This document shows positions 56,749-64,000 of a stretch of DNA of 64,000 nt, in pieces. Under the pieces are notes generated by a model that saw only the letters and a list, made by a program, of their open reading frames with translations, was not told the origin of the DNA and searched no databases. Within the stretch, counting starts at the first letter, position 1, and the number at the start of each line of letters is the position of its first letter. The position numbers were made by a program, and so were the translations under genes. Origin of the DNA: Paracentrotus lividus (taxonomy: Eukaryota > Echinodermata > Echinoidea > Camarodonta > Echinidae); NCBI GenBank assembly GCA_940671915.1, contig CALNVZ010000174.1, forward strand, positions 3,713,883-3,777,882, in the 5' to 3' direction.

Positions 56749-59700
56749 GTTGTACTGATATAAAGTGTTAATGTAGTGGGGTTAAATTAAAAACCAGCAT
56801 GGTGTTTTTAGAAGACCACACCTATTAAACACTGTTAAATAAACACCAGGTTTGGTTTTCGAATACCAGACACCAGAGTTTTATTTTGATGTATGCTGGT
56901 ATTATTTGACGTTTGGCTGGTGTTAATTTCCTATTACCAAAAAGTAACACACACCACAAGTTCAACATTAGCTTAGTGTTGCTTATTTATCACCATTGTT
57001 TTTTCAGTGATTTTCGTGAGAGTGGTGAGATGTTTTTTTTTTTTTTTATCAACCAGTTGTATTTCACCAAGGGCCACAGAATTGTGTTAACGAAATGGAA
57101 TTAAGAGCGGAATACAAGCAATCTTCTGCAGTCATTGATAAAGTAGGCTTCAGGGCGTTAATGAGGTATAATCCATTTTAGCATAAGTAATGGGTACAGT
57201 TTTTTGAAGTTGTGATCTTGAAATTGATTAAATGATTACTGTAGCCATGCATCCTATCAACTAAATAGCATTATTACTCGGGTCATTCTGCTGTAAACTG
57301 ATCAATAACATTATTGAATTTGGATTGTTAAACAAGCTTTAGCTAATTAAGAGTGGCATTTATTTTGTATTGGGGTCCCATAGCTTGAAGCATACATGAT
57401 GTTTCAAGTATAGTTCGAAAGGTCAATTTCTACTTCTGGTAAAGAATTGCAAATTGTAATGAAACTTCATGTTGCATTGCCTGGAGCACTTTGGTATTGT
57501 AAATAACTTTCCTGACACTATATAAGATGATCCATATCAATCATTTAAGATTATGCTAAACTGATTCAATAAGGAAACATTCAATGTCATATTAAGTGTT
57601 AAAGACCTACATTTGATTCGAGAGAGGCCTTAACACTGATTTATCTTATAAAAGTGACATTACATGGCCTCTGTGTAAAAATACAAAGGAGTAGGTCTTC
57701 TTTTGTTGGATGTTGTCTCTTCCAATCACTTGAGCCGTATCAAGCTGATTTAGGCCAACAATCGACAAATCATGATAAAGTAAGAAACGATTCAACCCTA
57801 AGTAGTTGATTTAGAAACAAGCTTGTTCTTGAAAGTGGTGCCTCATTGATAAAGATGAGATAAAGTTGTTAGAGAGGTTCCAAAGCCTTAGCAAAAATCT
57901 TAAGATTTAACCGATCTGCAGTACTTGCAGTTGATAATATGTGTTATTCTTTCTAAAAGGTAGAACACCATTTTCACAACAACAAAACAGTATCCATACT
58001 AATAAACCATGATGCAAATCCTTTCCCATGTTTAACATGTTCCTATCAAGGACAGGAAAAGAATTTCTCAATCACATGGGCTGCTTTCTGAAGTTCTATT
58101 CATATCTTTTAATCAAACGACGGCAACTCAATGAATTTTCTTGACGTTTTCTCCACTGAGAAGGAAAGCTGATTAAGGCTAACCTTGATGAGGCTGAGAT
58201 TGAAGGTCCGTCTTGCCCTTGACTTCTTAAGCTGGTCATACTGAAAAATAACAAGGTCTAGCATGTTCACACTTTTATTTTCGATGTATTCTGTCTAGGG
58301 TTTAAAAGACTTCTCTGGTTTATGCTTTTATTTGCATTTCAATCTATTTTGCAATCATGAATCTCATTAGTGCTATCTGCTGCGTGATTCCTTGCTGTAT
58401 TGTATTGGCCATTTTGAAAACATTTTTACATCTTTTTCACATGAAAACAAGAGAATATTTTCTTGATTGATGGTGATCCATAAGAAGTACCAGAAAGGGG
58501 TACAAGAACCAAGACTTACCTTGACTCGATTACACATTTACAATTGAAATTGACACGCCTTCTAACTCTTGGCATCCAATCTTCTCAAGTTAAGATTTTA
58601 AAGACTCTTAAAACATCAGGTTTGGAAAGTGTGAACACCAGCCCTTGAATGCAGAAGGAAATAATTGAAATGCAATTATATGCATTGAAGTCTACTTGAT
58701 TAGGATTGGCTAGAACATCATCGGAATGACATTGGGTTGACCTTATCTCAAGACTTTCCTATTATTTCATATTTTCCAAGGCTATGTTATTAATATGCTG
58801 TGGCATATATGGGTTAAGGAGGTCAGCGTTTTATGACTAAATAAAGGCTTGCTGGAATTATGTAATATCTGTCATGATGAGTACTATGTGAAATAGAAAA
58901 TGTGTGTTCTTGTGGTAAGCCAATATAGCAGTAGAACAATGAAAATTCAATTTCATCATTATTGTGGACAATCTAAATTTAGCAATTAATTTAAAATATG
59001 GGATCAATTTGTAAGGCAAATATGAGTTCTATACCAGAAACCAATATGATTAAATCCAATATTTGTTCAGTCTCATCCAACTCAATTTATTGGAAATATT
59101 CTGTATACCAATTCAGGTTATCATTTTACAATCACATAATTCTATACCAAGGATGGTCATTAAAAATGAGAGCACTACCTAATGAATTCATAATGAGAAA
59201 TAAAACAAGCTTTAGAATAAAAAACAAATAAAAACCATCCTATTGTTGACTGAGTATCATAATTACATAAGGTCATTTTGAGTTCATAATCTTTCTTTTC
59301 TTGCCAATTTACAGGTGAATTGATTTAACAAGGAGCCTTGCTACAAGGCTAGTTGGAGGGATTTTTTTAGATTGCTTGACATCCTAACCTTGCATTCAGA
59401 CCACCGGGCCAATAAATCATAGCCTTCCATTTCACTGACTCCAATTAATAGCCTTACATCAGACTGGAAGCCAGGCAAAGGGGGCGTGGGAAAGGAGGTG
59501 ACAGGATTTTGCTGGCATGGGACTATGATGAACCATTAGATAGAGGTAGGTGTTAATTTGTGTGCTGAAGAGTGCGCGATTGGAAGTAACAAATTATGTT
59601 GATCCATATATCACATGTGATCAAAAAGTAGCTTTTTGTGGTATCACACCTTTGCTATTTTTAATAATACATCCACATTTAAAAAGTACATAAGTAAATT

Positions 59701-60290
59701 AAGTAATACACTTGAAACATTATGTTTTAGTTTAATTATTATCATTTAACCCTTGTGGTTTGGGCTTTTTGTGTAAAGAACCTCCCTATGGACATGAGTT
59801 CTCTATACCTCTGATTGCCTAATCTACAGTAGATAGTAAACTACTATGAAAAAAAAAAAATCCTGATTTTGAATTCCGATTACTTGGACAATTATTTGTT
59901 CTACTTAATATTTAAAATTTATCTATCCTGCTGTCTAACTTTCAATTATGTCCATTGATAAACATTAAAATAATAATGGAATTCCAAAAAGAAGAGCAGT
60001 GTCATGAAGAAAAAGACATAATAACATGCATCATTCTAATACGAATGCAATAACCGTAACTACTTCTGAAAATTCTTTTTGAAGCAAAATGTTCTGCCTA
60101 AGAATTACAAAATGAATAGCAGAGATGAATTTTTACTACCTGCCCTCTTGAAATTAAACATGGTGTATATGTAGGATTGTTGTATAGATGCATATGTGTC
60201 TCAAAATTACAAATGTTTGTAGAGTTGACCTTACTATCAGGTCAAAATACTGGCTGGCATCCTTTAACCTCATTCACAGAATTTTGCCTC
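56749..60290. other. Gene-free stretch
   Basis: Around 56790-56950, AAACCAGCATGGTGTT, ACACCAGGTTTGG and GGCTGGTGTTAATTT recur in mixed orientation, perhaps another small inverted-repeat element. Beyond 57.1 kb I see only unique AT-rich sequence with no coding signal. Confidence 0.4.
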
Positions 60291-60299
60291 AAAATTGAG

Positions 60300-61140
60300 T
60301 TATCAGAGGGAGTAAAAGGATCAAGTGAAAAGAGAGGGCAGCATTATAAAGATAAAGATAAGATGCTTGATAAAACATTAAAGAGAGTGAGAGAAATGGA
60401 GGAGAAGCGAAATCAAGATAGACGGTGAGAGAGATTGAAATTTCAAAGCAGAGATTTTGAAAGATATAAAAAATAAGAGTGGAGCAAACCGGAAGAGAGG
60501 GAGAGGGGGTGAAGAGGAAAGTACTCTGCAGTAAAAAAAAAAAGTGCAAGTGGCCACAGTTTAGACAATGGAGTATAGAAATGATCAGATAGATCAATAT
60601 GAACCTCACAACAATATTTCCTTGTATGTTAGCAAAAGGTTGGTGTCCACCCATTAAGAATGATTGATCATAGTGGTAAGAACAATAATGGTATAGAGCC
60701 CAGGACATGGAAAGATATGGAGAGGAAGAGAAAGAGAATGTGACATACATGACTGAGATGACAGAAGAGTGACAATGAAGTGATATTCAAATAATAAGAG
60801 ACAGAGAGACAGAGAGACTGATAAAGAGGTTGAAATTGGGGTCGGGATGAGGGAATGAGTAGAATGAAAGGGGAAGAAAAGGAGAGAATTTGTCAACTTA
60901 TATTGCTTTATAAAATAAGAAAGACATTAAAAAAATGAAAGAGGCTATACGGGAAGGAAAGACGGATAGAAGGTCAGATCAAGAAAGAAAGAGAAAAACA
61001 AAGAGCAGAGTGAAAAATATCCAAAGATGACGAATTAGTGGTTGTGAAGAGGATGAGAATATCTGTACTCTCTCTTTGGCTTGAAAACAGATGGTGATGA
61101 GAAAGAAAGAAAGAAAGAAAGAACCACATGGAATAGAAGA
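60300..61140. repeat. Purine-rich low-complexity region
   Basis: The plus strand is GA-rich for most of 800 bases (GAGAGA, GACAGAGAGAC, then a clean GAAA run at about 61100-61123). Serine- and leucine-rich open frames on the minus strand arise from it and are not supported as genes. Confidence 0.75.
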
Positions 61141-63180
61141 TGAGGAATAGTTGATAGTGAAGAGGATAAGAACATCAATATTTTTGCTAGGATAGGGGCA
61201 CCGGGGTTGTAAATCATTCCACTCTGAAATCTCCTTCCAATCAGGTCCAATTTCACGGGGCAATGGATCGGTCCTCGAATTGACCTGGCGTCCTTGTCGA
61301 CAAACTCGCAGCACTGTCGCTTTCCATTTTGCCCGGGATTCCCTTAGCCTTAGATTACAAATTAGTGGCCTCTGTTTTGTCGTTTTTTTGCAACCTCCCA
61401 CACCAAATCAGTTGTATGCTTTTAACTTTTCAATCTTGGATGTAGAGTTACCAGATTTCAACCAATGTGAAATTAACTGGGAACTTAGGTTACTCTTAAC
61501 CGACCAAGTTAGGTTTGCATGTTAAATGCTTATTTTTATACATACAGAGAAGTTCATTTTAAAAATAAATTGTATGTATATTTATAAGAAGTATATAAAA
61601 TTTTATATTGTGCATGAAACATCTTAGGGCCTTGCTTATCATAATAAAAAAAAAATGTTGGTTAGTATCAATTAAATCAATTTAGAACCTATGTTCATCT
61701 TCTGTGTACATGTATCACACAAAATCTTTTAACTAGGGAGGATTATCATGATTGTGAGACACGTTGTCAGATGTCTGTGCAATTTACATGATTTTACCTT
61801 ATAAACATGTTGTATAACTATTTTAAAACTGATTATCAGATTAAGTATTACTTATTTTGTGATTCCCCACTCCTCATTTTACATCTTTGCCTTAATATAA
61901 ATTTCATACAGATTTGCTCGTGTGTGAACGGCCTATAATAAATACAGATATGATTGATAGTGACCCAATTAATGATTGACTTTGACTTAATAATTGAATG
62001 AGACGATGCATGCTTCCTCTCATTAATTTGTACAGGTCAAATCAGATGTTTAATGCTAGAATGACCTTAACCCTGTGTTAAACTATATGATTTAAAGCCA
62101 TTCTTCCACTCACCGAAAGCAGTATATGAGGGATATGACATAAGCTGTATGATTTCATAATTTCAAATTTAGAGAAAGGTCATGGTGATTTTTATTACAA
62201 ATCTTTTAAATTGTTTAATTATCTTTGTCTAGATGTTAAAATTGAACCTGATTGAGCAAACAACGGTATGGAGACAACAAACCGATCTATATAAGAGACA
62301 GAATCTATTGCTTCACTATGAGACAATAATCTGCGGAAAATAGAATTTTTCAGATTTCAGACTTGGAAGTTTTTATTTCTCATGACAATAATATTTACGA
62401 AATTATATCAGCACAAATAATATTGCTTCATCAAATAATTACATAATAATAACTGGTAATGCATATAATTTGAATAAAAATATGAACAAAGTATGAACAA
62501 AGTAACTAGTACAAGACTTAAGAAGAACATGAGAAAAGAGGAACTAATAAAAAGCTAGGCGTGTGTAACATTAGTCCCTCGGCGGGTTAAATACATCTTG
62601 TAATCACTCAAAAAGTGAAGGAACGACGTAACAATTATATTCAATGAAATTATATGAGGGCGAATGAGTAGAAGACATGTGAAAGAATATTTGTTAAGTA
62701 TCAGTATATGTTAATTTTTTCGAATGTTTGTAGCAGAGGCTTATATAGTGTCTAAAATGTGCTGTTTCATGAATGCATTAAATCGACATGATGAAACTGA
62801 TTTAAGCAAATTATGTAGTTTTATTCAGTAATGACTCAGTTATCCAAAAATTCAATCATAGAGATTTCAACGAATAGTTGTATAGAATGTGATTTGAATA
62901 AATTGGCATGTGAAGTAGATGCTAGAAGTACAAATTGATTCGAATGAACAGTAAGCGTGCACCCCCATGAAAAAAAAAGCAGAAAAAAAGAGAACCTGTG
63001 GAAAGCTATGAGACAAATGGTGCACTGGGGGCAGTCAGAAGGGTTAACTGATGTCACAGCGTGCAGGTGTATCGCACAATTGTGAACTAACAGTGTCGCA
63101 GGGTAAGACTTCTGCCCCCTAGCTACATCCATTGATTCCGTTCATGAATGAAATGAAAAAGACATGGTATACATGCAAGG
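61141..63180. other. Gene-free stretch
   Basis: A slightly GC-richer segment at 61190-61400 has open frames on both strands but no recognisable domain or clear splice site pair. The remainder is AT-rich with no supported feature. Confidence 0.35.
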
Positions 63181-63189
63181 AAAGGGTGA

Positions 63190-63320
63190 AAGCAAGAAAG
63201 AGAGAGAGAGAGAGAGAGGAAGAGGAAGAGGAAGAAAGAGATCAACAGACAGAAAGAAACAGAGCGAACAAATGATAAACAGGACAGAGAGAGTAAGAAA
63301 GAGAGAGAGAGAGGAGCATT
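63190..63320. repeat. (GA)n microsatellite tracts
   Basis: AGAGAGAGAGAGAGAGAG at about 63198-63220 and a second GAGAGAGAGAG run at 63300-63313 lie in purine-rich sequence. They resemble the tracts at 4500, 5842 and 60300. Confidence 0.85.
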
Positions 63321-63329
63321 GAGGTTAGA

Positions 63330-64000
63330 GGTGACCAAACCACTTTAAGGAAAATTAGAGCTGTCTTTAAGATAAGATAGATTTCCTGTACACTTGAAAC
63401 AAATAACATTTGATATTCTAGTACAAAGGGGAGGGGGGGAGGCTTACAATTTGTTTCTGCAAATCTTTTAATGCGGTATTGAAAAAACCTCAAACATGGG
63501 TGTATAAAAGGGGATGAGAACGGAGCCAGAAAAGACCAAATTGAATGATAAGATCCGTGCTTATACAAGCATTAGTGTTTCCTTTTACTACACCTTAACC
63601 TGGTTACAGTTGTCAGATTTAGGGTAACAGGGCCAGAGATTAGAAATCAATAATCAAGATCTTTCTCCCCTTTCGAGGAAGATTCTTTTAGGGCATGGTG
63701 TCGGCATCTCTCTTTTTTTTTTCTGGATTATCTGATTTAAATGCTATCTGTAGTTTCATCCTATATGTTGTTGCTGGTTCAAGTTCCAGGTTTTAGGTTT
63801 ACTTCAAAGTGTGGTAATTATGTTACTTGATGGGCCCTGATTGTAACTATTGTGCAAATTGACTAGTCTGCCAACACAGACTCTTGTATGAAAATATATT
63901 TTCATATAACCTTGTGTTAAACCTATTAAAGTTGGTCAACAAACTAAGTTTACCTGATATGAATGATTAGTCATATTTTAAGTCATGTTGGATGGGGGTT
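63330..64000. other. Gene-free stretch to the window end
   Basis: No coding region, RNA or element is supported. A GGGAGGGGGGGAGG run lies near 63428-63441. Confidence 0.4.

Noticed and set aside
60289-60896. 153- and 80-codon minus-strand frames rich in Ser, Leu and Phe
   Set aside because: Produced by the purine-rich plus strand; hydrophobic look is a composition effect, no conserved motif.

Overview
The window looks like a stretch of animal nuclear genome. It is AT-rich and gene-poor, its genes carry introns or splice-site signatures, and it is crowded with inverted-repeat transposons, a LINE relic and a DIRS-type tyrosine-recombinase retrotransposon. The repeat flavour suggests an echinoderm, most likely a sea urchin: mirror motifs of the GAGCGCGAAGCGCGAG type, an AGCTCATCTGGTCC hairpin repeat, a CAATTGTAACA MITE and a DIRS element. 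That assignment is inference; no species-diagnostic gene is present.

Layout. Positions 1-16.9 kb hold no gene I can support. They contain GA-rich tracts, a decayed LINE reverse transcriptase on the minus strand (about 6.7-7.8 kb), small hairpins, a palindromic TTAA-type element (10.3-10.9 kb) and two CpG-rich patches. From 17 to 44 kb four genes lie on the minus strand. Gene 1 (16970-20062) encodes four membrane segments, about 680 residues of heptad-repeat coiled coil and a C-terminal RING finger. Gene 2 (32071-33784) is its paralogue with a much shorter coiled coil and one extra base in an A-run that breaks the frame. Gene 3 (37372-38802) is a soluble coiled coil with a C-terminal RING. Gene 4 (41786-44053) has one membrane segment and a long coiled coil but no RING. 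Genes 1, 2 and 4 share an exon boundary (AG followed by GAC..ATGTTCAT), so they share ancestry at the 5' end. The region between genes 1 and 2 is filled by a TTAA-ended element with a 5.5-kb DIRS retrotransposon nested in it, and by an element built of mirror-repeat units.

From 38.85 to 51.7 kb there is an old tandem duplication. Block Y occurs at 38.85-41.48 and 47.87-51.0 kb, and block X at 46.78-47.28 and 51.19-51.73 kb. The left copy holds gene 4 between Y and X. The right copy holds nothing there, which implies loss of a gene 4 copy or gain of gene 4 in the left copy. At least four inverted-repeat elements are present in one Y copy and absent from the other. The right end (51.7-64 kb) has homopolymer tracts, a noisy 45-bp satellite, a second mirror-repeat element and purine-rich tracts, with no supported gene.

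How the genes may work together: the proteins look like interchangeable parts (membrane anchor, expandable coiled coil, RING). Full versions would be membrane-anchored E3 ubiquitin ligases. The RING-less gene 4 product and the anchor-less gene 3 product could pair with them through coiled coils. This is inference from domain layout only.
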